A DNA stretch of 64,000 bases, from assembly GCA_019973155.2 (NCBI GenBank), contig BPQB01000012.1, positions 1 through 64,000 on the forward strand, given 5' to 3'. Source of the stretch: Phanerochaete sordida. Lineage: Eukaryota; Basidiomycota; Agaricomycetes; Polyporales; Phanerochaetaceae. A program made the position numbers and the translations under genes. Under the pieces are notes generated by a model. It saw nothing but the letters and a program-made list of their open reading frames with translations, had not been told where the DNA came from and did not search any database. Positions within the stretch are counted from its first letter, which is position 1. Each line of letters starts with the position of its first letter. Shown piece by piece: positions 10,092-21,837 of this stretch.

Positions 10092-13035
10092 AAGTAAATT
10101 ATGTAGCTGTTAGCGATGAGTTTAATTACATCAGATGGGATGAAGTGGAACCCATACTCTTCACCTCTGATATGAATAAATTCCTGGAGGAACTGAACAA
10201 AGACGATATGATAATTACCTTCGATGGGGGTAGTTTATTCTCTTCAGCTAAGCCGATGAGCTCTCCCGAAGTCTTGACAGCCTACAAGCGAGTGGATAGG
10301 AAAGTCAAGCCAGTTCTAGCTGTATTTTCTGAGGATGCTAGAGTTACTCGACAATTCCCAGAAGACCCTTTGCTATCGCTGCCTGCGCTACCCACGAAGC
10401 CTCCAGAGTTTGTTCCTGATGGCAGACGGCTTACTCAGGAAAATCTAGACTCAATGAAGCTTAATCCAGAAGGTTTTCTTTGGCCTGAAGAACTCAAGCT
10501 ATTCCAGCATATTCTTCAGCTTAATTAAAACTGCTTTGTATTTGAAGATAGTCAGCAGGAAACGTTCAGAGAAGATTACTTCTCTTCGTATATTATCCGA
10601 GTAGTACCCCACGTACCTTGGGCCTATAAAAATATTTCTATACCTTTAGGAATACATCAGAAGGTCATAGACTTACTTCGCAAAAAGATTGCAGCAGGTG
10701 TTTACGAATCAAGTCAATCGTCTTACCGGTCAAAGTGGTTCTGCGTTCTCAAGAAAAGCGGAAAGCTACATATAGTCCACGACCTTCAGCCACTAAATAA
10801 GGTTTCTACCAGAGATGCAGGGTTACCACCTAACCTAAACAACTTTATAGAACCTTTTGCAGGGAGACAGGTTTACACAGTATTTGATTTGTATTGGGGC
10901 ATCGACACACATAAGGTCCACCCTAAGAGTAGAGACCTTACCGCTTTCCTTACACCCTTAGGGTTGTTAAGGATCACATCACTGCCTACCGGGTTTACCA
11001 ACTCATCGGCAGAATTCCAAGCATGTATGGCATTTATCTTGCAAGATAAAGCAAACATCTTTATTGATGACCTGCCTATTAAAGGACCTGAAACTCGGTA
11101 CAAAGACGAGCAGGGCCAACCAGAGGTGTTAGCAGAAAACCCTGGAATTCGGAGATTTATTTGGGAGCATGCAAATGACGTACATCGTATAGTCCATCGT
11201 GTAGGACACGCTGGAGGGACATTTGCTTCATCTAAGGTTCAGCTAGCCCAGGAAAGGGTAACTATCCTTGGTCAGCAATGTACCCCTGAAGGAAGACTTC
11301 CTGACTCTCAGAGAGTAGAGAAGATCCTTAACTGGCCACCGCTTAAGACACCTAAGGATGTTAGAGGATTCCTGGGCTTATGCGAAACCGTACGACTATG
11401 GATCGAGAATTACTCAGCAAAAGCTAGGCCTTTAGCAGAGCTAATTCAACATGACGCAGAGTTTGAATGGGACGAACGACGTCAAGCAGCTTTTGAAGAG
11501 TTAAAGAGAGCTATTACGTCACCGCCAGCCTTACGACCTATTGATTATGACTCAAAAAATCCCATAGTCCTGTCAGTAGACTCTAGCATTATTGCTGTAG
11601 GGTTTATTCTGTCCCAGTATGATGAGCAAGGAAAGAAACGACCTGAGCGTTATGGATCGATACCTATGAATGAAAGAGAAGCTAGATATTCTCAGCCTAA
11701 GCTCGAATTGTATGGATTATTCAGAGCTTTGCGAGTATATAGACTGTATATTATCGGAGTCAAGAAACTGATAGTAGAAGTTGATGCGAAGTATATCAAG
11801 GGCATGATGAATGATCCAGACCTTCAATCCAACGCTACAATTAACCGTTGAATTCAAGGTATTCTTTTGTTCGATTTTGACTTAGTCCACGTGCCAGCAG
11901 ATAAGCATCGAGGACTAGATGCCTTATCCGGGAGAGAACTAGGAGAAGATGAAGAAGTGGAAAATGAAGACGACACTTGGTTGAATGATATTCCATTACT
12001 TATCCCTGCTCAATGTCATGAGTGGATGAAGAGTGTATCCCTCTTTACTCAGCTAGTCAGTAAAACGCCCAACCAGACTATCTCCACCATCAAGCAATGC
12101 TTGTATAGTGAAGACCCTCCCGTACCAAGCACTGTATTTGCTGCAACAGTAGCCGATCGAGAGCAGACGTTAGTTGACATTTACCATTTTCTGCAGACCA
12201 CAAAGCCACCCAAGCTTGATACCACCCAGGAGAAGCAGCGATTTATCCAGAAAGCTCTAAACTACTACGTTATCGGTAAAGCGATGTTCAAACACCAAGG
12301 CCCAGCCGGACCCACCAAAGTCATATTCAGGGCCAGTAAACGCACAGAGTTACTTCAAGCTGCACACGAAGGGCAAGGCCACTGTGGCGAGCAAGCAGTC
12401 TTAGCTATGCTTAAGCAACACTTCTTCTGGCCAGGAATGCAGAAAGATGTTCACCACCACGTTCAGTCATGTCACCAATGTCAGATTCAAAGTGTCAAAA
12501 AGGCACAAGTACCCATCATGGTCTCTACGCCTTCTACTCTATTCTTAAAGGTGTATGTAGACGTCATGTTTATGCCTCAGACCAAAGGATACAGATGTAT
12601 AGCAGCCGCCAGAGATGACTTGTCCAGAACAGCAGAAGGCCGAGCTATGGGCCAGCCTAACTCAATCTCTATGGCACAATTTATCTAGGAGCAAGTATTT
12701 TGCAGATACGAAGCAGTCAGCCAGATCGTTACGGACAATGGAAGCGAAGTAGAAGCAGCCTTCACAGTTAATGAATTGTTTCGGAATACCTCAAGTTAAG
12801 ATCTCTGCTTACAACTCTAAGGCCAACGGAGTAGTAGAGAGAGGCCATTTCATTATTTGAGAATCAATTCTGAAGGAATGCGTAGGCAAGGTATTAGACT
12901 GGCCTAAGTTTGTGCCTCATGCCTTCTTTGCGGACAAAGTTACTGTTAGACGCCAGAAAGGATATTCCCCATATTACTTACTGCATGGTCAGGACCTAGT
13001 CCTACTATTCGACTTAACCGAATCCACATTTCTTG
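10092..13035 (+). pseudogene. gypsy pol, RT-RNase H-integrase, first part
   Basis: The frame runs from 10092 through a TAA at 10526-10528. It then enters the reverse transcriptase: WFCVLKKSGKLHIVHDLQ, VYTVFDLYWGID, and NIFIDDLPIKGP with the FIDD catalytic box. RNase H (LSVDSSIIAVGFILSQ) follows. A TGA at 11849-11851 stands where the family has Trp. Next come the integrase HHCC zinc region (about 12364-12485, ending SCHQCQIQ) and the core with DVMFMPQTKG. A TAG at 12686-12688 again replaces an expected Trp before TDNGSEV. A frameshift near 12765 precedes the YNSKANGVVERGHF block with the catalytic Glu. The reading ends at about 13035 where foreign DNA begins. It is clearly non-functional. Confidence 0.85.
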
Positions 13036-14057
13036 TTACGATTTCTGAATGAAATGAAGAATCGTTCTTACATCCAGGACTTTGGAGGGTTTTCTGCACC
13101 GGAACGGATTTCTGCCCAATGCGTGGGAACTTTCTGGCTTGCTTCAATACAAACATTTCAGGCTCCGCTTCAATCCATTACAAAATTTGTATTGGAACTT
13201 GTCCGATTTATTTAGCCTCATGCACTGGCTATGCAGTCTTCATAATGGGCTGATGTATAGTTCAGATGTCCGTCTACACCATGGTAACACTCTTGTAGTG
13301 AACTTGCTCACTGTACTCCAGTACAGAGCAGAGTAACTATGGGCGCTTACAAGGCCAGCAATGGAGGCCAGCCAGTGAGCTTCCTCAAAAGTGGCCACAT
13401 CAAGATGGTGACTATACCAACTTGTAGAGCTCAGTGAGAGGATTCCAGTGATGTGTAGAAGTTGCCTAGACTAATTGTGCAAAGCCATGAGAATGTGGCA
13501 TAAAGTTAGCAACTAAGCGCTCAACAGGCGCTAAGCCAAACTTTGGCAACAGATGGCACTACTGCACTTTGCAAAGGCCTTGGGCATCTGGAACTGATAT
13601 AAAGCATATGTATAGACCATGATAGAGTAAGCTGAGCACACTGTACTCAGCTTAGAGGGCAGATTGGTAGGGTATGCAATTATAACATATTCTTCGTAGA
13701 TCTGCGCATTCTCGGCTTGAGACACGGTAACATGGTACGACTGCTACCTTTAACATATGTATAGGAGTGCATTGCAATATAAATGTATTTATATAGGATT
13801 TATTGAGGGTCTATGCCTGCTACAATTGCTGAAATGGGCAAAACTGTGAATTTAAGGTCTTTTCCGCAGTTATCGGATCACGTTCCATATATGGCAAGTC
13901 CCATCAGTCTCAGACTCATCTATACACTCTATAGTAGGCCTCAGAATATTTTCAGATTTTCCGAAATTTTATCTAGGCCTAGGAGGCTGTATACACTTCT
14001 GGACAAGCAAATAAATGCTGAGCGCTCTGGAGCTCATTGCTTACGATCTGGATTTAC

Positions 14058-14100
14058 GTACGCGAATATACTCCCGGTTCTCGGGAGTATATTCGCGTAC
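14058..14100. repeat. perfect 19-bp inverted repeat with 5-base loop
   Basis: The 19 bases at 14058-14076 (starting GTACGCGAATATA) are the exact reverse complement of 14082-14100, separated by GTTCT. It lies in the AT-rich non-coding half of the insertion. Confidence 0.95.
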
Positions 14101-15685
14101 CTAAAATGACTTCGTCAGCAAGAATAGCCAAAACATGAATTAAACAGGTTTGAACGTGTTTTTTGTGTTTCTTTTCGTGTTTTGAGCAATGCAACAGCCT
14201 TTGACACGTCTGTATAGACTTCCAGCATGTTTGATGGCATCAATCACGTGCATATCACGTGCATATCATGTGCTCTGGCTCATGCACACCTCTTTAGCTT
14301 CAAACTACTCTGTAGCCTCGAATAAATTCCAGTAAATTCCGAAAATATTTGTAGGCCCTAAATGCATGCTTTGTGTAGATACAGTTGCTCAGATGGGTGC
14401 TCTGAGTCATGTTCTGTGGCAGCAATACATTAGATACATGTTTTCATAAGACATAAAGCCAGTATGAAGTGAATAATAGCCTTGGTGCCATAATAATGTA
14501 CTGCTGCTACTTGGCACACCAAAGTAGCTGCCTACTGGTATTCCTCTGGCCAAAGGACAACACACATGAAGCGAGTAATAGCAATAGTGGTACAGTGCAT
14601 TAATGCTCCTTGTCACACTGGACTAAGCCTGTTCCAGCATTCACTGGACAGCCACATATTTGGCACCCTATTACAAGCTGTTGTTATACAAACAGGTCTT
14701 CTAATATATGTACCATGTTATAACTTGTAACAGGCTTCTGGTAGATACAAGGTACTCTGTATTCTAAGCCTAATGTTTATGCTACTGAGTATCTACTATT
14801 TTGTTTTGTTTTGTACACGTACATTACTTGGACTATCATGAAGCCTTCATATTATCCTTTGTAACCTACACACTGACAGTGTGCACCAAGGAGATTGCAG
14901 AAGCTAAGCATCTGACATGATAAGGAGGGGGAGAAGGATTTGTGGTATCTTAAACATGTTTTTGCGTAGTATCATATTGGTTAACCAGAGATATATTTAT
15001 AGAGGATAATCAGCCTTATAGCTGTTCTAATATCTAGTGCATGGCAGGGGTAGCGTATCCTCCTGGAGGTGTCATGGAGGGGTGTTGGGGGGCTGGGGTA
15101 GGGGTATACATATTGGCACACCTACACACCTAAACCACCTCTTGTTGCACTTATTCAACAGGGGACCTTTTGCTGAGCAGCACCACTTGATTCTGTATTT
15201 GGATTTCTTAACAATCCCTGGGCCACATCTTGTCCTCTAAACTGTACATATGGGTTGTAACATATGCAGCGGATTATTAAAAACTATCACAGCGAATTTA
15301 CAGAATTTATTACATTATTGGCCAACATAAGCTTGATGAGCGCTAGTTTAACCTATAACATGTACATGCACGCGGCCTTTGAGCCAAGGCCCTGGGCTGG
15401 GGCATTGATTGACTATACAGTTTTGAGTTCCACCACATGGCATTGGCATGCCTGTAGCGCTTGCGAAAAGTGTTGTGCCTATGCGAGCAAGAGCATACAG
15501 CTGCCCTGAGCTTTAAACCATGGCTAAGGGCAGTAGTATTGTGTCTGCTGCAAAGAAAACCGTATAGAGTCTCAAGTGCAAGGCATCTAATATCTCTACT
15601 AATAGTAAGGATATTGTCAAAGCTTCGCCCTTGAAGAAGCAGCTTCCTAACCTCTTCTGACGACACTTCCATCACTACGAGTCAT

Positions 15686-17330
15686 TTGTCACCAGCCACC
15701 CCAGACAACAGCAGCAACCACCACAGCACCTCATTGATGTTCCAGGCCCCACAGTGTCCTACAGGTGAAGACATTTCCAAGAATGAAAACGACAACGATA
15801 TCATTGAGATGGATGCACCTAAAGCAGATGCAGAAAAGGAGCTTGGTGAGTGTAACAAACATACACAACACTCAGAGAGCACCCACCTAGCCGATGTGGA
15901 TAACAGCCGAGATGATGATGAAGTGAAGGTCAGCATTCTAAGCCTTTTTCAAGGCCAAAGTTGAAATCATCAAGCAAGAGGGCCGTCACGCTCATTGGTT
16001 CCACTGCACGGCACCTGGCTGCAAAGGGTATACTACGTGCTGGCTTGAAAAGGCCGATCACACATCAACAAGCAGTCTTTGCAATCACTCGAAGACTTGC
16101 GTTTGCTGGAATAATGGTACCAAGGGCAGTGACACTACAGCTCTTGAGCATGCCCTCGTGCACTATGCTAACACTTCAGAGGCCCATCTTCTGATCAAGC
16201 AATACCTACGGTCAAGAGAGCTTATGTCAGCGTTTGCACATATGGAGAAGGGGAAGGTGACATACTCAACACAACAGTTAACTTTGATGGAGACATAGTT
16301 CGTTTTGCCTGTGCTGTCGACATTTTCTGTTTTGCTAGTTGTAATGATGCTGTATATAGGGCTAAGGTTGTGTGCTGGGTTGTGGAGAACAAATGGCCCT
16401 ACAACATCGTCAAAGACTGCGGCTTTCTGAAGCTCATGAAGACCGGAAGACCAGAATACTACATACGGTCACCCTTGACCATTTTGCATAACATTAAGAA
16501 GGTCTTTGCACATGTCTGTGGCCGCATTGCGCAGATGCTGCATGTATATGTACATATTTAGCATCAGTTGAAGGCTATATAGCAGTTCACTGACGTACCT
16601 GCAAGAATTCAACAGCGAGCTCAACTTCACCACCAACGCATGGACTTCTTCGAACTACAAGGCCCTTGTGGTGTTTTCTGTGCACTTGCATCACGAGGGA
16701 ACACCATTGAGCTTTCTGCTGGATGTTGTCGAGGTAGCAGAGTCACACACAGGTGAGGCATTGGCCGACACATTTGGCAAGGTCCTCAACCACTTTAGTA
16801 TCAAGGAGAAAGTGAGCATGCTCTTTGCAATCGTGGAGCAAACATAATACCCCACAGTAAGCTTCCAGTTATTTGCTGTGACTGCGGATAACGCAGCGTT
16901 GAAACCATGGTCAATGCGCTGCAGGATCATGTTAACTCATTCTCTGGTGCTGCAAACCGCAGGCGCTGCTTTGCTCACATTGTCAACCTGTGCGCAAAGA
17001 GTGTGCTTCGAGTATTCGACGTCAAGAAGAAAAAGAAGAACAATGTGCTGGACAAGGCAGAGCAGATGTTGCAAAAGTTGGCCAAGGGCCTAGAGCTTGA
17101 AAGTAATGGTAGAGACCAGAATTTGGGGCTGGAAGAAGAAGAAGACGGGAAGATCGATAGTGCTAATGGTCTTGTTGACAAGCTGCTGACGTTGACAAAG
17201 GGTGTGCGAGCGGATTTGCTCAAAAAAGTCTATCCCGCCAAAATGATATTAGCCAAGGTCTCAGTAGTACATGTTGGTTATCATGTACCCCTCATTCCTG
17301 ACTGCCTTATCCTCCTCACAGCTTTGTAAA
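15686..17330 (+). pseudogene. hAT transposase with BED zinc finger (copy 2)
   Basis: An acidic N-terminus (from about 15686) leads into a BED-type zinc finger at about 15939-16110: a HWFHCTAPGCKG block, then STSSLCNHSKTC. The next part, beginning about 16360, has WVVENKWPYNIVKDCGF and MKTGRPEYYI. It is followed in a shifted frame by FTTNAWTSSNYKALVVFSVH, which carries a hAT catalytic Asp region, and by DVVEVAESHTGEAL. Then FAVTADNAA and RRCFAHIVNLCAKSVL give the second catalytic segment, the latter from about 16960. The homology ends after a Lys-rich stretch near 17330; the insertion and dimerisation domains are missing. Several frame changes and stops show that the gene is dead. It is a different copy from the hAT at 1184-8090. 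Confidence 0.8.
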
Positions 17331-17532
17331 GTCACCTTCTCCATTATCAGTGATCTTCTTTGCAAATGCATTTATGAGACTTTTAGACTTGCGACCCTGT
17401 TGCTTTTGTCATTTTGTAATAACTGCCCCCAGAGGGCACCAATAGATTTCAAACAAATCCTTGAAAACAGCCTGCTTTTATTTTCCTGATTGTGTGTGCA
17501 AATTTAGATTTAAGGTATTGTAAAGAGCAATG

Positions 17533-18149
17533 TAGGTGAAAGAGAAGAAATTGTACTCGCCGAGCGCTATGCGCTACGGCCCACTGAGCAAGTTGATGGC
17601 TATCAACGAGGAATGACTTCAGAAGACCTACTTGCGCTGCGTATTAGACAGCTTTAGAAGTGTCCTGAAGACTTAGCTAAAGCAGCGGAAGTCCTGAAGA
17701 AAAACTGATTTCAGGCTAAGGAGCAGTTTGAAAGAAGATATAAGACTTGGCTTGTCAAAGACTCTTACCCAGCAGGAACCCTGGTGCTGATCAGAAATAA
17801 GGCTAAGGAGAACACCAACCAGAAGCACTTTGACAGATACCTAGGCCCATACGAAGTAGTAAGGCAGACTAGGAATGGGGCTTACGTTCTACAAGAATTA
17901 GACGGAACAATATGGAGGCAAGCCATAGCAGTGTTTCGGCTTATCCCATATGTGTCTCGCGTTAGCAAATATCTTCGTGATATTATGGAAGAATTAGCTG
18001 AGGGATTAGAGGAAGACTCAGACACTGATGCATAGATTTCAGAGATATCAGAAGATGCTTATGAGTCGCAAGACAAGGCACTCAAGGAAGCAGAAGCTGA
18101 CTTTGATTATGAGGATGACAAATCATCTTTGTATTCATCCAGCGATTGA
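17533..18149 (+). pseudogene. gypsy pol, C-terminal end
   Basis: This is the continuation of the gypsy integrase C-terminal region: LLALRIRQL, LAKAAEVLKKN and QAKEQFERR, then HFDRYLGPYEVVRQTRNGAYVLQELDGT, the chromodomain-like end typical of fungal gypsy integrases. In-frame stops at IRQL-stop (TAG), LKKN-stop (TGA) and after DSDTDA (TAG at 18033-18035) interrupt it. The acidic tail runs on to the natural-looking TGA at 18147-18149. Confidence 0.8.
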
Positions 18150-20186
18150 GTGGTAACTGGGAACAGTTAATATTTCGAGTGACCCCCAGATATCCTGCGG
18201 TAAAATGGTTTACCACAAGAAAGAGATGAAATGAAGCTGATTTGTGTAAGGAGTACTAAGCGTGTGAAGAAGGGACTTACCAAGGCTCAGAAGAATTAAG
18301 CGTGAAATTGTGTTGCCAGATATAGCAGGCTTAGGCTTGAAAGAGTCAGCAGACAAAAGGTCTGTGAAAGAGTTGCCATAAATGGAGGCAAGGGAAAATC
18401 CCACCCAGCACTTGCTTACCTTGAAACACCAGTTATACTTAGAGTAGCAGCTGGAAAAGAGAGGAAGTTTCTAGTATAAGGAGAGAAGGTTACGGAACGT
18501 GCCAGAAAGGCGTGAAATATTACGGGCTTCTTGGCTCAGGATTAGTCAGTAGGTACAGAACTTTGTAGTATCTTGCGGAATGTAGTAGAATAGGTTAGAA
18601 AGTACTGGAATGGGGCCAGGATTTGGCTATATAAACCCTCCAGTTTGCTTTCCTAAAATGGCAGACAAGTTCACCCTCTTGATCTCAAACCACCACCATC
18701 CTAGGTGGTGCCTCAGCCTAAGTTCCCTGCTGTTGAGCCCTACCTCCAGCCCCTGTAAAGGCTTCCTAAAGCTTTACTTAAGGTAATCGTACTTGTGTTA
18801 TTGATGCTCTAAGCAAGTGCTACGTTGTAAGTCTTGTTCGTCGTTGTACGTCTTACGTGAGTTAAGTCAGGCTGCCCCTGGTGCGGTAGAAGTCTTTTCT
18901 CTTCAGTTTACGCGGTCTTACGTTTACGATAAGGTCGTCAGCCCAAGTGCTGTCCTTCTATTGTGATCTTATGTCAGTTACGTTATGTCATTACGTCAGT
19001 ATAAGCTAAGGTTTGAAGCACGTAAGCTTACCTTACTTACCCTCATTGTTACCGATAAGTGTTTGTTAGTTAAGTGGTATAGTGATAGATTGCTTATAGG
19101 TCGATACCTGTAAGATCATCTACTGTAATCTCTTATCCTCAGGCGAGCCCCTACCTCCCATCCTCTGCACAACCTCTTGAGCTGTTGATCCACCTTCATT
19201 CTCTGAAGTTAACCCTCTCCTCAATGAACGACCGAGGCAGAAGCCGACCTCTGGTTCGTCTAACTCGGTGAATCGATTCTCAGCAAACCAGAAAGGCATA
19301 CTAGTAGGGATTTGTAGTAGCTTAGCTTGATACAGCTTATATTAGTTGGTTGAGTTATTTGTTACTTAGTTGATCCTTCCTAGAGTATACATCACCCTTT
19401 CGGGTTTGTTTGTCCACTTGATCCAACCCACGATAGCGTGGTGGTCAAGGTGAAAGAGGAGGCAGAGGCAAAGGCAGAGAACAGGAATGGGGAGATAGGG
19501 GCTGTAGCGAATACAATTAAGGCTGAAGGCCCAATAATCAAGAAGGAACGCAGAACAGCAAGGGAGCTAACATAACACAAATTTGTGCTGCTCAAGTTGG
19601 CAAGGGCAGCATGGCCCTAGCCGACAACACCAATTTCTGTCACAGTTTTCTAGTTCTCTACAGTTTTATTCCTTCAAGCACTCTACATGGGGTCAGGGCT
19701 AGAGAGCAGGATTGGGATAGATGCACACACGCGCACGCAACATGGTCACGTGATGATCATGTGCTGAGAACACTCAGATGGACTTATCTTATCGTTCTGT
19801 TATCTTATCTGGATTAGATAGTGGCATCGGGCCAGGGTAGATTAGATAGGAAGGTTTGGAACCTTAGCTGTGTAAGTGGTATAGTGTAAGTGGTCCGAGA
19901 TGACTCATCACTCGGCAAGAACGCGCCGATTGCTGAGCGTCTTCATCATCATGGAGTAGTCAGCGGCCTGAGGTAGGACGCGTCAGTGCGCGTCAACCCA
20001 CAGTGCTAGAGGTCCCGAGTAGTACCAGGGGTCCTCCCCTTCATGTATATATACCTTTCAGAGCTGGGCTTAAGTTTCCAGCACCATCAATCTCTTCGTC
20101 TTTCACTTAACCTACTTGCATCCCTTGCACAGTCAAGCCCACCCCACAAGCTACTACAGGTAAGTAGTGGGGTGATCTTTGACAGT
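18150..20186. other. no gene recognised; probable 3' region of gypsy element
   Basis: There is no convincing coding frame. The stretch contains TATA-like sequences (GGCTATATAAACC near 18626 and TATATATACC near 20044) and pyrimidine-rich runs, compatible with decayed LTR promoters. A Lys/Glu-rich frame fragment around 19430-19575 is too short to classify. Confidence 0.4.
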
Positions 20187-20278
20187 GTTGAGGGCTACTC
20201 AAGCGCTGGATTAAACCAGGGAAAATCGCAATAAATCGGCAAAAAATGGGGCAGGACCGTCATATCCATGATAGTAGC

Positions 20279-20410
20279 GTAGTTGTGTTCATCTTGACAA
20301 ACCAACACCAGTTCCACCTTACCTTGGGCTTGGTCGCCCTCTGTAGCTCCGCTTTCATGCTATACATCTCGTTCACATGCTCTCAGGGCGGCCTGGTCCT
20401 TGACAGATTG
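20279..20410 (-). repeat. ~130-bp repeat, copy 1
   Basis: This block matches 22628-22756 in the same orientation, sharing TTGGTCGCCCTCTGTAGCT and GGCGGCCTGG with scattered substitutions. Read on the minus strand both copies give related peptides around LQRATKP, so the repeat is probably a conserved piece of coding sequence. Confidence 0.8.
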
Positions 20411-20910
20411 GTTTGTCCTCAACTTCAGATGTCTTTCGCTGTTTTTTCCCTTTTTTTCATCCTTTGTCGGCTTCCTCCTGCTGGCGGCCTCATTTCTCCT
20501 CACCCAACAGCATCGCAAACTCTCAACAGTGTCACTCAAGATTCTTCCCCCTTGCTCACTGCTCACTTTTGCAGGGCTACACGCCCTGCGCACTTGTTTG
20601 GCCTCCTTTTGCTAGGTTAGGCGCCACCGTCACCACCTGCAGTGACACCTCCCTTGAGTCAGCACAATTCCCTTTGCATCATGGCTCACCCACCCTCTCT
20701 ATTCCTTTGCTCTAGTTGTCACCCTCAATCCCACATCCAGTCCCTCAAGTTTTCAAGCTCGCCTACTCGTGTTTTTTTGAGGTGCCTGCATTTTGCTTCA
20801 CTCTATTTGCAAGGCCTCGGCGGAAAAAAAGGGGGATAGGGGACGAGGAGACAAAGAGTCTTCGAGAGTGCAGAGATAGGCTGAACATAGGTGAAAGAAC
20901 AGGTGCGCGC

Positions 20911-21342
20911 CTACTTGGGGAAGTCGAGCCAGGTCCAGAGTCCTCGAAAGACCGGCTCGCATAAGCAGCGCCGTTCTGCAAGCTCGTAGACATCAGTCAA
21001 AGAGCGAGCGAGGACACATGTCTCCTTGGTGGTTGCGCATGTGATCTTTGGAAGAAGAAGACCGACAGCCTGTAGCTCGCAAGGGCTGTCGTGTATAGAC
21101 GCATTGGCTCGCAGTTCCGCGAAGAGCAATGCAGATGTGCACGCACTCTCAAGCAAGCAGACACCCTGCATGCCCGCCAGCTTCTCAAAAAGTGCGTGGA
21201 GGTGCACTCTCATTGACGCGTAGTGTCTCTGGCAAGCATCCTCGACACTTGCTTGAACCTCAATCGCATTTCCGCAATTTTTGCGGCTTTTTATGCCGTT
21301 CTTTAGGATCGTTTTTCGACACTTTTCAAGCACCTTCAGCAC
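20911..21342 (-). CDS. hypothetical protein within TIR element
   Basis: A 143-codon minus-strand frame beginning with a basic stretch and continuing as a regular alpha-helical-looking sequence (HYASMRVHLHALFEKLAG and LLESACTSALLFAELRANAS, both with heptad-like leucines). No domain is recognised. Being in a transposon-like unit it may be part of a longer broken gene. The repeat block at 20279-20410 encodes, also on the minus strand, a segment whose second copy at 22657 has kept a related reading, which supports coding on this strand. Confidence 0.35.
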   Translation of the reverse strand: MLKVLEKCRKTILKNGIKSRKNCGNAIEVQASVEDACQRHYASMRVHLHALFEKLAGMQGVCLLESACTSALLFAELRANASIHDSPCELQAVGLLLPKITCATTKETCVLARSLTDVYELAERRCLCEPVFRGLWTWLDFPK

Positions 21343-21837
21343 GTCCCTTCATATTCACATAACTGGCCTCATTGCCGGTCTCGAACCCCTCCATTGTTGT
21401 CACGCTTTGTCCTTTGTGAACTCCTTGCCACCGCATTCGCTCCCAGTGCATCCTCCGCCCTTGACTCTCGATCCTCAGGCTAGGCTAAGGTCTACGGTAC
21501 CTCTTACAACACTTGTCATGCTGCATGCTCCTATGCACACCTTGCACACCTCGTCTCTGTCGGTCATGACTTCAGTCATGATGCAACCTCTTGCACTCCT
21601 CGAACTCAACTCGACATGGTCTGTGCTGCGGCGCACCATGCTCACCTTTGTTTTCAGACTCCCTGCCTTCTCACAGGCTCTTGTCGCCAGTTTGCATGCT
21701 TGGTTTTGCCCCTATCCTCATTATCTTGTCATCTTGTTTCGCTCCCCCTGTCATGAATATGACGATCCTGCCCTATTTTCCGCCAATTTATTGCGATTTG
21801 TCCTGGTTTAATCCAGCGCTCGAGTAGCTCTCGACGC

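Larger units (their letters stand above)
13036..17532. mobile_element. insertion in gypsy pol carrying a hAT transposase
   Basis: The gypsy integrase reading is lost after about 13035 and regained at about 17533, so roughly 4.5 kb has been inserted. The DNA is AT-rich and mostly non-coding up to about 15680, followed by a hAT transposase on the plus strand. I could not identify terminal inverted repeats or an 8-bp target duplication at the two junctions, so the outer limits are estimated from where gypsy homology stops and restarts. Confidence 0.55.
10092..18149 (+). mobile_element. Ty3/gypsy retrotransposon, decayed and split by an insertion
   Basis: A single plus-strand pol polyprotein can be followed from about 10092 to about 13035. 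It resumes at about 17533 and ends at a TGA at 18147-18149. The domain order is reverse transcriptase, RNase H, integrase, as in Ty3/gypsy elements. About 4.5 kb of foreign DNA carrying a hAT transposase interrupts the integrase C-terminal region. No gag or protease was recognised upstream and LTRs could not be paired, so the element limits are those of the coding region only. Confidence 0.8.
20187..21837. mobile_element. 1.65-kb element with ~88-bp terminal inverted repeats
   Basis: The sequence at 20187-20275 is repeated inverted at about 21752-21837. Shared blocks include GCTACTC, AGCGCTGGATTAAACCAGG, AAATCGCAATAAAT and GGGCAGGA, then TCGTCATAT and CATGA. No clear target duplication is visible. 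No known transposase is encoded. The interior carries a minus-strand 143-codon frame and a 140-bp block that is repeated outside the element at 22614-22760. The long TIRs would fit a MULE-like or other non-autonomous DNA transposon, but the superfamily is undetermined. Confidence 0.7.

Noticed and set aside
9602..18190. GTGACCCCCA shared at about 9626 and 18180 as LTR evidence
   Set aside because: Only ten bases match and the flanks diverge at once, so no LTR pair can be claimed.
21370..21395. Possible tRNA B-box (GGTTCGAGACC on the minus strand)
   Set aside because: It lacks the NTCC ending of the B-box and no cloverleaf or A-box could be placed; no tRNA gene was found anywhere in the window.
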